A stretch of DNA of 64,000 nucleotides from the NCBI RefSeq assembly GCF_022170785.1, contig NZ_CP081870.1, forward strand, positions 3,646,001 to 3,710,000, read 5' to 3'. Source of the DNA: Rossellomorea marisflavi. GTDB taxonomy: Bacteria; Bacillota; Bacilli; Bacillales; Bacillaceae_B. The notes beneath the pieces were generated by a model. It was not told the DNA's origin, ran no database searches, and worked only from the letters and a program-made list of their open reading frames with translations. This document shows, one piece after another, positions 8,912 to 18,341 of the stretch; position 1 is the first letter of the stretch; the number at the start of each line of letters is the position of its first letter. A program made the translations under genes and the position numbers.

Positions 8912-10054
8912 TTACCTGGTCGGGGTGACTTCACTTGCTCCCGCTCCAGCTTTCACTACATAAAAACTGGCGTTCCTGCCTGTCGAGCTCTGGTAGGCAC
9001 TTCCTACTTCCTGAATAAAGGACGGGACGGCGGTTTCAGCCACCAGATTCACGGTGCACCCACCGAATCCCGCACCCGTCATGCGCGCTCCAATTGTTCC
9101 ATGATGCTCCCAGGCGGCATCGACCAGAGTATCAAGGGCATCGCCTGTCACCTCATAATCGACCCGCAGAGATTCATGGGACTCCTTCATCAACTGTCCG
9201 AACCCATAAATATCTCCGTTTTGCAGAAGCTCTGCCCCCCGGCGTGTACGGTCGTTTTCCGTCACCACATGACGGACACGTCTTGCTTCCTCATCGGATA
9301 ACCTCGGCACCATCCTGGCAAAGTCGTCCGGCGTCAGCTCCCCCAGGGACGCAATCCCTTCGAGCTTCGTAAGGGCATCCTCGCATGTCTTCCGCCGCTC
9401 ATTATAAGCAGAACCTGCGAGCTCACGTCGTACATTCGAATTGGCAATCACGATGGAGATGCCTTCAAGGGGCAAAGGAATGTAGTCATACTTCAGGCTG
9501 CCGCAGTCTAAGAGGATGCCCCGATGTTCTTTCCCGAACCCGACGGCAAACTGATCCATGATTCCACAGTTCACCCCGATATACCGGTTCTCCACTTCCT
9601 GACTGATCAAGACCAGATCAAGCGTGGAGTGCCCTAGGCCGTACCACTCATCCACCAAGATCGCAGTGGCAATCTCAATGGAGGCTGAAGAAGATAAGCC
9701 GGCACCATTGGGGATATTCCCCTGATAGTACAGATCCATCCCACGCGCTTCCCCTTGAAGGAGATGGTGAAAGATGCCCTTCGGGTAGTTCGCCCAGCCA
9801 TCTTCCGGATCATATGCGAGGTGATAGACCGGCACTTCAATGATTCCCGCTTCAGGAAAGTTCTCGGAAAAAAGGCGGATCAAGTCGGTTCCATTTTCCC
9901 TGGCTGACACATAGGTACCCACACCGAGGGCGCAAGGCAGAACAAGGCCGCCTGTATAATCCGTATGCTCACCAATCAGGTTCACCCTGCCAGGCGCGAA
10001 GAATGTACGGACACCCTCTTCCGTTCCTCCAAATACATCGGTCAGTTTCTTCAT
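8912..10054 (-). CDS. galK: galactokinase (first copy, galactoside operon)
   Basis: This 380-residue GHMP kinase phosphorylates galactose to galactose-1-phosphate. The GalK signature [21 protein letters not shown] is near residue 25, the ATP-binding loop GLSSSASIEIA near residue 120, the catalytic Asp in NCGIMDQFAVG, and motif 3 [14 protein letters not shown] near residue 335. Its ATG overlaps the GH36 stop codon (ATGA), so the two are coupled. It supplies phosphorylated galactose where galactosides are hydrolysed. A second, clearly different galactokinase is encoded at 21.9-23.1 kb in the Leloir operon, so the copies are paralogues rather than a recent duplication. Confidence 0.95.
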   Translation of the reverse strand: MKKLTDVFGGTEEGVRTFFAPGRVNLIGEHTDYTGGLVLPCALGVGTYVSARENGTDLIRLFSENFPEAGIIEVPVYHLAYDPEDGWANYPKGIFHHLLQGEARGMDLYYQGNIPNGAGLSSSASIEIATAILVDEWYGLGHSTLDLVLISQEVENRYIGVNCGIMDQFAVGFGKEHRGILLDCGSLKYDYIPLPLEGISIVIANSNVRRELAGSAYNERRKTCEDALTKLEGIASLGELTPDDFARMVPRLSDEEARRVRHVVTENDRTRRGAELLQNGDIYGFGQLMKESHESLRVDYEVTGDALDTLVDAAWEHHGTIGARMTGAGFGGCTVNLVAETAVPSFIQEVGSAYQSSTGRNASFYVVKAGAGASEVTPTR

Positions 10055-12276
10055 CGTGCATCCCCCACTTTTTCAAACTTCCAGATCACCGATTGAAAAT
10101 CTCCTGTCATTACGGTATTCTCGGTCCTCACAGTCCCGCTGAAGAACGGGGGAATCAGGAAGCCGACACTCATCAGCTCATCCCCATAGTAGCGGGTCCC
10201 GCTTCCCTTCAGCTCATAAAGGCTATCGGGGTCAAGTCCCCGCATGCGCACGCGGATGAGAGAAGGATTCGGCTTCGCAAGTACCCTGTAAAAGGCAAGA
10301 ATCGCTTCGTTGCCATCGGATACCATCCAGGCCGCATCACTTCCTTCAAACGGGCTTTTAAGGCGGTGGAACGAGCCGAATTGAATGAGCCTGCGATTGG
10401 CTTTGAAGAAGTTGACCTGCTCCCGTACCGCCGCTTTCTCCTCGTCGGTAAGAGCCGTTGCATCGAGCTCGTAGCCGAAGGCCCCGAACATGGCCGTATG
10501 AAATCGCGTCTCGATTGGAGTCGAGCGCCCTGTCTGGTGGTTCGGTGAATTGGACACATGGGCCCCCATGGAAGAAAGGGGATAGACGAGCGATGTCCCC
10601 CATTGGATCTTCAATCGTTCCACAGCGTCAGTATTGTCACTCGTCCACGTCTGGGGCATGTAATGAAGCATCCCTGGATCGAACCGGTTGCCACCACTTG
10701 CACAGGATTCAAACAGAATATGCGGGAACGCCTTCGTCAATCGTTCCAAAAGGGCGTACAACCCCAATACGTAGCGGTGGGCCACCTCTCCCTGGAGGTG
10801 TTCCCTGGAAGCGACTTCCGTCATATTCCGGTTCATATCCCATTTCACATACATGATATTCGCCGAGCTGAACACATCGCTGAGTACGCGATACAAATGC
10901 TCGACCACTTCATCCCGGGTAAGATCGAGGATGAACTGATTGCGCCCATGGGACAGAGGTCGATCCTCCACTCCAAGGACCCAATCGGGGTGTTCTTCAT
11001 ATAGGGAACTCTTCACTGAAATCATTTCAGGCTCCACCCAGATGCCAAATCCCTGCTTTGCAGGCATCCTGTCCCGTAGACCCTTCAGTCCTTGAGGCAG
11101 TTTCCTCTTATCCGGCGTCCAGTCACCAAGGGAGGATGTATCATGATCCCGTCCTTCAAACCACCCGTCATCGAGGACGAACAGTTCAATACCGAGATCC
11201 GCTGCCTCCCCGGCAATGTCGAGGAGTTTATCCTGATGGAAATCGAAATATGTTGCTTCCCAGTTATTGATCAGGACCGGACGCTCACGATCACGCCACT
11301 CCCCTCTCGCCAAGCGGGTGCGATAGAGCTCATGGAACGAACCGCTCATTCCTCCAAGGCCCTGGTCAGAGTAGACCATGACCGCTTCCGGCGACTGCAG
11401 GCTCTCATCCTTTCCCAACCGCCACTCAAAGCCGAACGGATTGATGCCGATCATGGCACGTGACACATCATGGGCATCGACTTCGACGCCACCAAAGAAG
11501 TTCCCGCTGTAGACAAGGCTGAACCCGTAGACCTCTCCTGCATCTTCCGTCGACGCTTTAGAGCAAAGGGCAAAGAACGGATTATGCTTGGAGCTTGATA
11601 CACCCTTTTTGCTGTCGATGGACTGCAGCCCTTTCCTCAAGCCCGTCTTCTCCACATGTCCTTCCCGGATCCATGCCCCGTTCAAATGAAGGAAGTCATA
11701 GTCTTGATCCGGAAAATCAACAGACGCACTCAGCAACCGCTCTACCGTGATGGGCTCTTCTCCCCGGTTCACAATCCGGGAGCTGCGGATTACGGCATCG
11801 CGTTCATGGAACACGGTATAGAGAAGCTCCAGCCCAACATCGGCCACCCCGTCATGCAAGGTTATGATAAGGGTCTCCGCTTCCTCATCGGAATGCGTAT
11901 ACACCCCCGGCAGACCCTCCAAGGAAGGCTTCCCTTTTTCGATTCTGTGAGATTGATAGACAAATCCGGACGTACGGCTACCGTTTGCATGCTTCACCAC
12001 GACGGCAGGTTCCCGGAAGTCGGATGTTCCGTACACGGGAAATTCCTGTTTTAAGAACTCCAAGGAAAAGAGCTGATCCCCCTCATAGGGGAAGCACATG
12101 TTTCCAAGGGGTTCAGACGGAAGCTGAAGCAGTCGGGAGAAGTCATCCCGATGGCGGATTTTTTTACCGTAATAGAGATGTCCGGGATGACCGTTTTTCA
12201 AGATGGTGAAGATATAGCTGACGTTCTTCCCCTGGAGGTGGAACTGGTTGGTTTCTTTATTGACAAAGATCGGCAC
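10051..12276 (-). CDS. alpha-galactosidase, glycoside hydrolase family 36
   Basis: This 741-residue GH36 enzyme has an N-terminal beta-sandwich, a TIM barrel and a C-terminal beta domain. The nucleophile Asp is in YVKWDMNRN (about residue 475) and the acid/base Asp in TWTSDNTDA (about 545). The substrate motif ESCASGGNRFD matches AgaA/RafA-type enzymes that hydrolyse melibiose and raffinose-family sugars. No signal peptide is visible, so it acts on imported sugars. Translation begins at GTG 12276, with AAAGGAGG eight bases upstream. It lies 14 bases after the permease stop and overlaps galK. Beside a GH42 beta-galactosidase it gives the operon both anomer specificities. Confidence 0.94.
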   Translation of the reverse strand: MPIFVNKETNQFHLQGKNVSYIFTILKNGHPGHLYYGKKIRHRDDFSRLLQLPSEPLGNMCFPYEGDQLFSLEFLKQEFPVYGTSDFREPAVVVKHANGSRTSGFVYQSHRIEKGKPSLEGLPGVYTHSDEEAETLIITLHDGVADVGLELLYTVFHERDAVIRSSRIVNRGEEPITVERLLSASVDFPDQDYDFLHLNGAWIREGHVEKTGLRKGLQSIDSKKGVSSSKHNPFFALCSKASTEDAGEVYGFSLVYSGNFFGGVEVDAHDVSRAMIGINPFGFEWRLGKDESLQSPEAVMVYSDQGLGGMSGSFHELYRTRLARGEWRDRERPVLINNWEATYFDFHQDKLLDIAGEAADLGIELFVLDDGWFEGRDHDTSSLGDWTPDKRKLPQGLKGLRDRMPAKQGFGIWVEPEMISVKSSLYEEHPDWVLGVEDRPLSHGRNQFILDLTRDEVVEHLYRVLSDVFSSANIMYVKWDMNRNMTEVASREHLQGEVAHRYVLGLYALLERLTKAFPHILFESCASGGNRFDPGMLHYMPQTWTSDNTDAVERLKIQWGTSLVYPLSSMGAHVSNSPNHQTGRSTPIETRFHTAMFGAFGYELDATALTDEEKAAVREQVNFFKANRRLIQFGSFHRLKSPFEGSDAAWMVSDGNEAILAFYRVLAKPNPSLIRVRMRGLDPDSLYELKGSGTRYYGDELMSVGFLIPPFFSGTVRTENTVMTGDFQSVIWKFEKVGDAR

Positions 12277-12290
12277 TCAAATGGCCTCCT

Positions 12291-13112
12291 TTATTTCACC
12301 GCGCTGCCGAGCATGCCTGAAATGAACTGGCGCTGGAGGGCGAGGAAGAAGATGATGATCGGAATGGTAGCGATGGTGACACCCGACATGACCTGACCGT
12401 AGTCGATCCTCGATAGACCGAATAGAGAGGACAGGGCAACCGGGAATGTGTACATTTCATTCGATGATAGTGCAATCAACGGCCACAGGAAGCTGTTCCA
12501 CTGATACAGGAACAGGAAGATCGCCGTTGCGGCAAGAGCTGGCTTCATGGACGGCATGACGATCCGGAAGAAGATCTTCCATTCACCTGATCCGTCGATA
12601 CGCGCCGCCTCGATCAACGAATTCGGGAACGCCAGCATATTCTGCCTCATGAGGAAGATGGCGAATGGATACGCAAGGTTCGGCAGGATCAATGCCTGAT
12701 ACGTATCAAGCCAGCCGAAGTTCGCCATCATCTTGAAGAGCGGGATGATCGTCGCGTGATAAGGCACCATCATGGATAGCAGGAAGATACCAAAGATGAT
12801 GTTTCGTCCCCTGAAACGGAACTTGGCAAACGCATAAGCGGCCATGGAACAGATCAGGAGGCTGAGGACGGTGTAGATTATCGCTACGAACAAGGAATTG
12901 AACATGACCCGTCCGATGTCGATTGCTTCATTCAGGTTCTTGACGTTTTCTACTAGCTTCGAGCCCGGAATCAGGACAGGAGGCTTCGAGAACAGCTTTC
13001 CGCTCTCGTTCGTCGCCCCGATGGCCGCCCAGTAGAACGGAAAGAGGGAAATCAAGGCACCGATGGCAAGGACAACATACATGGTGATTTTTTTACCGAT
13101 GGATTTTCTCAT
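12291..13112 (-). CDS. sugar ABC transporter permease (MalG/MsmG-like)
   Basis: This 273-residue inner-membrane permease of the carbohydrate uptake-1 family has about six membrane segments and the coupling motif EAARIDGSGEWKIFFRIVMPSMKP near residue 165. It pairs with the upstream permease, whose stop overlaps its ATG. The operon has no ATPase, as is usual for Bacillus oligosaccharide importers that share MsmX. It imports alpha- and beta-galactosides together with the lipoprotein at 14-15 kb, as judged from the linked hydrolases. Confidence 0.92.
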   Translation of the reverse strand: MRKSIGKKITMYVVLAIGALISLFPFYWAAIGATNESGKLFSKPPVLIPGSKLVENVKNLNEAIDIGRVMFNSLFVAIIYTVLSLLICSMAAYAFAKFRFRGRNIIFGIFLLSMMVPYHATIIPLFKMMANFGWLDTYQALILPNLAYPFAIFLMRQNMLAFPNSLIEAARIDGSGEWKIFFRIVMPSMKPALAATAIFLFLYQWNSFLWPLIALSSNEMYTFPVALSSLFGLSRIDYGQVMSGVTIATIPIIIFFLALQRQFISGMLGSAVK

Positions 13113-13963
13113 TCTTGATCCCCCGTTACTTTAAATTGGATGAATGTCATGATGGCGATGAGCACCACGATGACGTAGGCAATCGTTGAGGCATAGCCGA
13201 AGTCGAAGTACCGGAAACCGGTTTGATACAGGTACATTCCGATCGTCAGCGTCGCATCACTCGGTCCGCCTTTCGTGAGCACGAACGGCTCATCGAATAA
13301 CTGCAGGGTCCCGATCGTCGACAGGACGACGGTGAACAGGATGACCGGCTTCAGCTGCGGGATGGTGATGGAGAAGAACTGTCGGACCTTCGATGCCCCG
13401 TCCATACTCGCTGCTTCATACATCTCTTCAGGGATGTTTTGGAGCCCTGCAAGATAAATGACCATATTGTACCCGACCCATCTCCACGTCATGGCAAGGA
13501 TCAGGGAAGCCTTCGCCCAGAATGGATCGTTCAGCCACGGAATGGCATCAAGTCCGACGGCTGCCAGCACCTGGTTGATGACCCCATCGTTCATGAGCAT
13601 GATGGAGAAGATGATGGAATAGGCAACCAGCGAGGTGACCGCAGGCAGGAAGAATGTGACCCGGAAGAACCCTTTCATCCTGAGCAGTGCGGAATTAAGA
13701 ATGGAAGATAAAATGAGGGCGAGCAGTACCATGATCGGTACCTGAATGATCAGGAGGATGAACGTATTCTTCAATGCTTTATGGAAGATTTCATCCGACA
13801 TGAGCCGCTTGTAGTTATCAATGCCGACAAAGGCAAGATTCGCCCCCTGTCCCGATTGAAAACTCATGATCAGGGACGAGATGATCGGATACAGCATGAA
13901 CACACTGAACAGCACAAGTGCCGGTGCGACAAATAAGTAGGGAATATAGGCTTTCGTCTTCAT
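13109..13963 (-). CDS. sugar ABC transporter permease (MalF/MsmF-like)
   Basis: This 284-residue permease has six membrane helices and the coupling loop EAASMDGASKVRQFFSITIPQLKP near residue 190. It begins KTKAYIPYLFVAPALVLFSVFMLYP, which is typical of MsmF/LacF-type proteins. It follows the binding lipoprotein after a gap of about 90 bases that holds an intrinsic terminator. It is therefore probably expressed at a lower level than the lipoprotein. Its stop overlaps the next permease start. It forms the membrane channel with that permease. Confidence 0.92.
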   Translation of the reverse strand: MKTKAYIPYLFVAPALVLFSVFMLYPIISSLIMSFQSGQGANLAFVGIDNYKRLMSDEIFHKALKNTFILLIIQVPIMVLLALILSSILNSALLRMKGFFRVTFFLPAVTSLVAYSIIFSIMLMNDGVINQVLAAVGLDAIPWLNDPFWAKASLILAMTWRWVGYNMVIYLAGLQNIPEEMYEAASMDGASKVRQFFSITIPQLKPVILFTVVLSTIGTLQLFDEPFVLTKGGPSDATLTIGMYLYQTGFRYFDFGYASTIAYVIVVLIAIMTFIQFKVTGDQE

Positions 13964-13990
13964 ACATCAACCTTCTCTCTATGATTCAAT

Positions 13991-14042
13991 AAAAAAAGAG
14001 AGAGACACGAGGTCCCGGAGTGATCCTGGCTCTATCTCTCTC
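13991..14042 (-). terminator. intercistronic terminator between binding protein and permeases
   Basis: On the minus strand GAGAGAGA (14035-14042) pairs with UCUCUCUC (13998-14005), with an inner partly paired part. Seven U (13991-13997) follow. It lies inside the operon after the binding-protein gene, where partial termination would keep the lipoprotein in excess over the permeases. Confidence 0.7.
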
Positions 14043-14056
14043 ATCATCGTGAATCG

Positions 14057-15349
14057 TCAGTTATTGATATCCCGCTTCGTACGGTCCTTCAATCGTTTGG
14101 CCGCATCTTCGAGGGCCTTATCTGCTTTGGTGCCATTGAACATATCAGCCTGTGCTTTGATTGCTTCATCCAGCGCCAGGGAATAATCCTTTGTATAGTA
14201 CGCAGTCGGGATATCCTTCATCTCATCTGCGAACAATGACCAGATTTCCTGACCTCCGAAGAAATCGACGCCTTCAGTGAACACTTCAGAATCATAGGCT
14301 GTATTCAAGGAAGGGAACAGACCGTAATCTTCCATGGCCATGATCTGTGTATCGGTATCCGTGGAGAAGAACTCCATGAACTTGTAAGCAGCATCGGCAT
14401 TTTTAGAGGAAGCAGGAATCATCCAGCCACCGCCGCCAAGGTTCGCTGCACGATTGCCACCCTCTTCAATGGCAGGAAGCGGGAACACACCCCAGTCTCC
14501 ACTTGTATCTTTCGCCTGATCCACGATTGTTCCATAGTACCAAGCACCGAATGGAATCGTCGCGACCGAGCCGTCAGCCGTGGCAGAAACCGTTCCGTTC
14601 CATCCATCCACATTTTTGATTAAGTCGGCATCGGCAAACTTCTTCTGAATTTCCATCGCCTTCACGGCTTTCGGATTCGTCAGGTCAATATTGCCTTTTT
14701 CATCAAAGTAGAATGCACCCTGCTGGTTCAGCATCATCCGGAACGTCGGATCATCCTTGAACATATCAAGCGGCATAGCAGCTACCCCTGTTTTATCCTT
14801 GATGATTTTACCTGCTTCAAGGAAGTCATCCCATGTCTCGATGTCTTCGGCTTTCACGCCCGCTTCTTCAAAAACGCTTCTGCGGTAGAACATTCCTGAA
14901 GGACCGGCATCGAATGGCATGGCGTAGTAATCGCCGTCTACTTGGGCAAGGTCATTCTTGAAGGATGGGAATTTATCTTCATGGTCTTTGAATCCTTTTT
15001 CGGAAAGGTTCACGAATCCATCCGGGAACGCTTCCACATATCCGTGGATCCGGTCATCTTCAACGAGCACGATGTCCGGCAGGCCGACACCGCCGGCTGC
15101 AAGACCGGTTGAGAGTTTGTCATATACGTCAAGGCGTCCGATATCCTCGACTTTCAATTTCACATCTGGATTTTCTTTTTCATACGTTTTGATGGCTTCG
15201 TTCAATGCCCCGACGTTCACGTTCCACGCCCAGGCTGTGAGGGTCACTTTGCCGTCTTTGTCTTTTCCATCTCCGCCGCTGCTATTGGAGCTGCATCCGG
15301 CAATGATCAGGGTCGCGATGATCCCCATCAATACGACTAACTTTTTCAT
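14057..15349 (-). CDS. sugar-binding lipoprotein of galactoside ABC importer (MsmE-like)
   Basis: This family 1 extracellular sugar-binding lipoprotein has about 430 residues and the lipobox IIAGC (Cys 19), followed by a Ser/Gly/Asp-rich tether. The mature protein begins VTLTAWAWNVNVGALNEAIKTYE and has the FGAWYYGTIVDQAKDTSGDWGVFPLP region seen in MsmE/MalE-like proteins. Start: ATG 15349 is preferred, because the AAGGGG ribosome site lies nine bases before it but touches the upstream in-frame ATG at 15358. It is the first gene of the galactoside operon, with a cre site and TTTAGTAAA-type arms upstream. The ligand is inferred from the linked GH36 and GH42 enzymes. Confidence 0.92.
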   Translation of the reverse strand: MKKLVVLMGIIATLIIAGCSSNSSGGDGKDKDGKVTLTAWAWNVNVGALNEAIKTYEKENPDVKLKVEDIGRLDVYDKLSTGLAAGGVGLPDIVLVEDDRIHGYVEAFPDGFVNLSEKGFKDHEDKFPSFKNDLAQVDGDYYAMPFDAGPSGMFYRRSVFEEAGVKAEDIETWDDFLEAGKIIKDKTGVAAMPLDMFKDDPTFRMMLNQQGAFYFDEKGNIDLTNPKAVKAMEIQKKFADADLIKNVDGWNGTVSATADGSVATIPFGAWYYGTIVDQAKDTSGDWGVFPLPAIEEGGNRAANLGGGGWMIPASSKNADAAYKFMEFFSTDTDTQIMAMEDYGLFPSLNTAYDSEVFTEGVDFFGGQEIWSLFADEMKDIPTAYYTKDYSLALDEAIKAQADMFNGTKADKALEDAAKRLKDRTKRDINN

Positions 15350-15411
15350 CCTCTTCATCCCCTTTTTGTTTCGGTATGTGTTAAAGGTTATTACTAAGCT
15401 GAAAAACTTCT

Positions 15412-15425
15412 AGTAAGCGTTTACA
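15412..15425 (-). promoter_or_regulatory. cre site (CcpA) of the galactoside operon
   Basis: On the minus strand the 14-mer TGTAAACGCTTACT fits the cre consensus TGNAANCGNWNNCW at every position. It lies about 63 bases upstream of the start codon, so glucose repression of the galactoside operon through CcpA is likely. Confidence 0.7.
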
Positions 15426-15437
15426 TCTTACTTTTGA

Positions 15438-15482
15438 TTTTAGTAAACTATTTCAGGCAGGTCAAGAAATTTTTTACTAAAA
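15438..15482. promoter_or_regulatory. spaced TTTTAGTAAA / TTTACTAAAA operator arms
   Basis: TTTTAGTAAA (15438-15447) and its exact inverted copy TTTACTAAAA (15473-15482) lie 35 bases apart centre to centre, upstream of the sugar-binding lipoprotein gene. The same half-sites form a compact palindrome upstream of the Leloir operon at 23194-23214. They are good candidates for LacI-regulator binding. Confidence 0.5.
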
Positions 15483-15552
15483 ATTTTAATAGTTTTTTAC
15501 TTTGTGAAAATAGACCGTCGAGTAACCCAATATTTATGGAGGTTTTTAGTTT

Positions 15553-16246
15553 CGATTGCTGATATGGACGTTCCTTTCCGCTCCGGCGACTCGCTTTTCG
15601 GCGGGGAGGCAGTTGAGCCGCTTCGGCTGCGCCTCCAGGGTCTCAACCTTGCCTCTATTCCCGCAGGAGTCGAGTCACCTACGCTTCAATGCACTCTTGG
15701 TTGGGTGGGGAAATAAATCTCTTATGTATTCGGTACAAGCCCTTGATTGATTAAAGATTAATAGAGGATGGAGATGCTTGGGGGAGGTTGATTCATCTAC
15801 GGAGAGTTTAGCATTGAATGTAGTTGCGATTGCTGATATGGACGTTCCTTTCCGCTACGGCGGCTCGCTTTCCAGCGGGAGGCAGTTGCGCCGCTTCGGC
15901 TGCGCCTCCAGGGTCTCAACCTTGCCTCTTTTCCCGCAGGAGTCGAGTCCCCTCCGCTTCAATGCACTCTTGGTTGGGGGGAATAAATCTCTTATGTATT
16001 CGGTACAAGCCCTTGATTGATTAAAGATTAATAGAGAATGGAGATGCTTGGGGGAGGTTGAATCATTTACGGTGAGTTTAGCATCGAATGTAGTTGCGAT
16101 TGCTGATATGGACCTTCCTTTCCGCTACGGCGGCTCGCTTTCCAGCGGGAGGCAGTTGAGCCGCTTCGGCTGCGCCTGCAGGGTCTCAACCTTGCCTCTT
16201 TTTCCGCAGGAGTCGAGCCGCCTCCGCTTCAATGCACTCTTGGTTG
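15553..16246 (+). repeat. three tandem copies of a GC-rich repeat, period about 270 bp
   Basis: Copies start at CGATTGCTGATATGGAC, at 15553, 15827 and 16097. The first two periods are 274 and 270 bases; the third copy stops after about 150. Each has a GC-rich core of about 150 bases (CCGCTACGGCGGCTCGCTTT, GCAGGAGTCGAG, CTTCAATGCACTCTTGGTTG) and an AT-rich tail of about 120 bases. The cores have short open frames, but these are not conserved between copies and have no ribosome site, so the copies look non-coding. The rest of the gap up to 16478 shows nothing recognisable. Confidence 0.8.
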
Positions 16247-16477
16247 GAACGATGGTCTGCATTCTAGATGGGGAAAGACCTTTCGGGTGGAGAGCAAACA
16301 GCTTGTTCAACTTGTCCAACTGAAAAAAGTTTGAGGGATAACCTATTAATTTACTAAAATACATATTATGCATATAAAAAGGGAGAGATGAATGCGTACA
16401 AAATTACTAACCCTATACTTACCTCATAGTTCAGTGAAACGGAATATGCTCATCTCTTCTCTACTTTTTTAATTAAG

Positions 16478-16875
16478 ATGCGACGAGAATCACTCGCCTT
16501 ACCCTCACCAAAAAGTGCAGGGCAGCGAAGGCCGGCCGACTCCGTAGGGAATAGAGTGCGGGAGAGATCCCGCAGGTACGAGGAAGCTCGAACCACTCCC
16601 CTCGGAAAGCGGACGGCCGCAGCGGAACGGAACGGACACATCTCTTCTCCACATTTTTCAATTAAAACAAGGCGTGGTGAACATGCGACCAGAATCACTC
16701 ACCCTTTCTCCACCAAAAAGTGCAGGGCAGCAAAGACCGACCGACTCCGAAGGGAATAGAGTGCGGGAGAGATCCCGCAGGCACGAGGAAGCTCGAACCA
16801 CTCCCCTCGGAAAGCGGACGGCCGCAGCGAAACGGAACGGACACATCTTTCCACTCCCTCCATTTCTATTTCAAT
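16478..16875 (-). repeat. two tandem copies of a related GC-rich repeat, opposite orientation
   Basis: Copies start at ATGCGAC at 16478 and 16683, a period of 205 bases, and are about 85% alike. Read on the minus strand, they share the CGTTCCGTTCCGCTGCGGC ... GCTTTCC ... CTGCGGGATCTC ... GGAGTCGG ... TGCACTTTTT layout with the three copies at 15.5-16.2 kb. They appear to belong to the same dispersed family. Inner inverted repeats (for example GCGGGAGAGATCCCGC) suggest folded RNA or DNA. Confidence 0.7.
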
Positions 16876-16926
16876 AAAGGATGCCCCGTAGACAAAACTA
16901 CTCACCCTCTCTCTCCACCCCAAAAC

Positions 16927-16953
16927 AAAAAGAGCCCTCAACCAAAGGGCTCT
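16927..16953 (-). terminator. terminator of the glutamate dehydrogenase gene
   Basis: AGAGCCCT (16946-16953 on the minus strand) pairs with AGGGCTCT (16931-16938) around a seven-base loop, followed by U residues. It lies just after the stop codon at 16962. Confidence 0.85.
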
Positions 16954-16961
16954 CTTCTCCA

Positions 16962-18341
16962 TCAGTACAACTTCCCCTGCCGATACAGCACAGTGGATAA
17001 CTTCATCACAGAATGAATATAACAATTCTGCCGCAACGAGAACGGATCACCGAAGAACATCGGCAGCACCGTATCGAACGTATGCGTCATCTTTTCATAC
17101 AGCATCTTGAATACTTCTTCCTCCGAATAAAACTGCGTCTCCCGCCCCTGCAGCCACTCGAAGTACGAGACGATCACCCCGCCGGCATTCGCCAAGATAT
17201 CCGGGATGACGATGACGCCGCGGTCATTGAGAGAAGCGTCGGCCTCCGACTCAATCGGGGCATTCGCTCCTTCCACGATGATATTCGCCTTCACTTTCTC
17301 CACATTATCCTTATGGATCTGGTCTTCCAGCGCGGCCAGGATCAGCGCATCCAGCTCGAGATAGAGCACGTCGTCCCGGTCGTGGACCTCGGCTTTCACC
17401 TCTGCTTCTCCCAGGGCCACCTCTGTATCGGGCAGATCGCCGCGGTTCTTCTGGGCGTATTCGATGAGACCCGGTATGTCGAGTCCGTCTTCATTGTAGA
17501 GCATCACATTCCGGTCACTGACGGCCACCACCTTGATGGACAGGTGGGTGGACTGATGCGCTTCGAGGGCAGCGACCGACCCCACATTCCCGAATCCCTG
17601 GACGGCCACCTTCAAGGGGCGGTCCTCTAGCTTCAAGAGATTTTTGGCGAATACGCCATCGTTTTTCGTCAGGAAGCTTTTCTTATCCTTCATGAAATCG
17701 TGGAGGAGGTACTTGAGTGAGAAGAACACTCCCTTTCCGGTTGCTTCCCTCCTGCCGAGGGAGCCACCGTTCACGACGCTTTTGCCAGAGAAACTTCCCC
17801 TGTAGGGATGCCCGGGACGGATGCTCTTGTATTCCGCCATCATCCAGTCCATCTCCCGTTCCCCAGATCCCATGTCGGGCGCCGGGATGTCTTTGTCGGG
17901 ACCGAGGACATCACTGAAGTATTGGACATACTTTTTGGAAATCAGATGAAGCTCCTTCTCGGAGTAGTCCCTCGGATCGAGGAGGATCCCCCCTTTCCCT
18001 CCGCCGAACGGCACGTCATGGAGGGCATTCTTCAAAGTCATGAGGGAAGCGAGGTTCTCCACTTCCTCCTCATTGACGGATTCATGGAAGCGGATCCCGC
18101 CTTTATAAGGACCGAGGGCATTGTTATGCTGTACCCGGAACGCCGGGATCCTTTCCACACGTCCATTTTCGAGGGCGATCCTCAAAAAGGACTTATGTAT
18201 ATGATTGGGGGTCGAAAGGATCGAAGTCAGCGAGCTGAACGCCTTCTTCCTCGATTCATCCTTCACCCCCGGTAAAAATGATTCATCTTCAAGCAGTGCA
18301 TCCAATGATTTTTGAACGATCTTCCTTGTTTGACTGATCAC
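16962..18341 (-). CDS. Glu/Leu/Phe/Val dehydrogenase family, probable glutamate dehydrogenase
   Basis: This 459-residue enzyme interconverts glutamate and 2-oxoglutarate with NAD(P). The substrate and catalytic segment is near residue 115 (PFGGGKGGI, with the catalytic Lys). PAPDMGSGEREMDWM (about 155) and the Rossmann motif VQGFGNVGS (about 245) are clear. The length and YKGGIRFH motif favour glutamate dehydrogenase over leucine or phenylalanine dehydrogenases, which are about 365-380 residues. Translation starts with GTG 18341, after GGGAGGG. It is monocistronic, ends with its own terminator and lies downstream of the Leloir operon terminator. A near-cre (TGTAAATGCTTTCT, 18358-18371, TG instead of CG at the centre) lies upstream. 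Confidence 0.88.
   Translation of the reverse strand: MISQTRKIVQKSLDALLEDESFLPGVKDESRKKAFSSLTSILSTPNHIHKSFLRIALENGRVERIPAFRVQHNNALGPYKGGIRFHESVNEEEVENLASLMTLKNALHDVPFGGGKGGILLDPRDYSEKELHLISKKYVQYFSDVLGPDKDIPAPDMGSGEREMDWMMAEYKSIRPGHPYRGSFSGKSVVNGGSLGRREATGKGVFFSLKYLLHDFMKDKKSFLTKNDGVFAKNLLKLEDRPLKVAVQGFGNVGSVAALEAHQSTHLSIKVVAVSDRNVMLYNEDGLDIPGLIEYAQKNRGDLPDTEVALGEAEVKAEVHDRDDVLYLELDALILAALEDQIHKDNVEKVKANIIVEGANAPIESEADASLNDRGVIVIPDILANAGGVIVSYFEWLQGRETQFYSEEEVFKMLYEKMTHTFDTVLPMFFGDPFSLRQNCYIHSVMKLSTVLYRQGKLY

Noticed and set aside
15504..16323. Short open frames of 60-90 codons within the tandem repeats considered as genes
   Set aside because: Their reading frames differ between copies, they have no ribosome site, and they follow the GC-rich repeat rather than codon usage of the neighbours.
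15553..16875. Repeat array considered as CRISPR
   Set aside because: The units are 200-274 bases long, the copies diverge along their length, and no short identical repeats, unique spacers or cas genes are present.
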